A DNA stretch of 5,653 bases. Source: an uncultured Collinsella sp. (GTDB lineage: Bacteria; Actinomycetota; Coriobacteriia; Coriobacteriales; Coriobacteriaceae). The notes beneath the pieces are model-generated. The model ran no database searches. It had not been told where the DNA came from and saw only the letters and a program-made list of their open reading frames with translations. Every line of letters begins with the position of its first letter. The stretch's first letter is position 1. The stretch is taken from the NCBI GenBank assembly GCA_934650975.1, contig CAKUFW010000105.1, forward strand, positions 1 through 5,653, in the 5' to 3' direction. A program made the position numbers and the translations under genes. Shown in pieces: positions 5,565 to 5,653 of the stretch.

Positions 5565-5653
5565 GCTATCATCAGTCAAGTTAACCCTAGGGTCGGGCGG
5601 CTAGGCTTTGCTCGCTGCAAGTTCCGCACGAGCCGAAGGCCACTTAATGTGGC
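5556..5653. other. Gene-free right edge ending in a cut hairpin
   Basis: No coding gene is seen. TATCAT (5567-5572) resembles a -10 box, ACCCTAGGGT (5584-5593) is a 10-bp palindrome, and GCCAC (5639-5643) pairs with GTGGC (5649-5653) around TTAAT exactly at the window end. The arrangement would suit the leader of a gene beyond the edge, or a small RNA of about 75 bases with its terminator cut off; neither can be shown here. Confidence 0.3.

Noticed and set aside
5363..5653. tRNA or known small RNA after guaB
   Set aside because: No cloverleaf, no TTC-containing T-arm in context, and no resemblance to tmRNA, SRP RNA or RNase P RNA could be found by eye.

Overview
The window looks like a stretch of chromosome from a gut coriobacterium, most probably Collinsella or a close relative. 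I infer this from the high-GC coding style, the sucrose PTS plus scrB pairing, and the type of IMP dehydrogenase; I could not run a taxonomic search. No mobile-element gene, CRISPR array, tRNA or rRNA was recognised.

Layout. (1) Bases 1-78 are low-GC (27 of 78 are G or C) and carry a good ribosome binding site plus the first 15 codons of an unrelated small protein. These run straight into the 3' part of a sucrose PTS permease gene (scrA, to 471), whose own frame has a stop just upstream of the join. The join is either an assembly chimera or a real recombination junction. (2) A 107-base spacer with two GC-rich hairpins leads to scrB (579-2108), a complete GH32 sucrose-6-phosphate hydrolase, followed by a textbook intrinsic terminator (2147-2182). 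(3) A cystathionine gamma-synthase-like gene (2205-3197) starts only 22 bases after the terminator T-run. Its product lacks the N-terminal part of the family fold and the active-site lysine. (4) A 115-base gap between convergent genes holds two inverted repeats, one with perfect 24-bp arms. (5) On the minus strand lies a one-domain ModE/LysR-type winged-helix regulator (3313-3657). (6) A 193-base divergent promoter region leads to guaB (3851-5362), a complete 503-residue IMP dehydrogenase. (7) A 291-base tail without a gene holds a strong, possibly bidirectional terminator and ends inside another hairpin.

How the genes work together. ScrA imports and phosphorylates sucrose, and ScrB cleaves the sucrose-6-phosphate to glucose-6-phosphate and fructose; they form one sugar-use unit read left to right. 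guaB is a separate housekeeping gene for guanine nucleotide synthesis, with codon use suggesting high expression. The small regulator diverges from guaB; whether it controls guaB is unknown. The PLP-fold protein has no evident functional link to its neighbours.

The points most worth follow-up are the PLP-family apparent pseudoenzyme and its hairpin leader, the 24-bp inverted repeat, the Tritrichomonas-like IMPDH, and the left-edge junction. I do not see a clear new multi-gene system.
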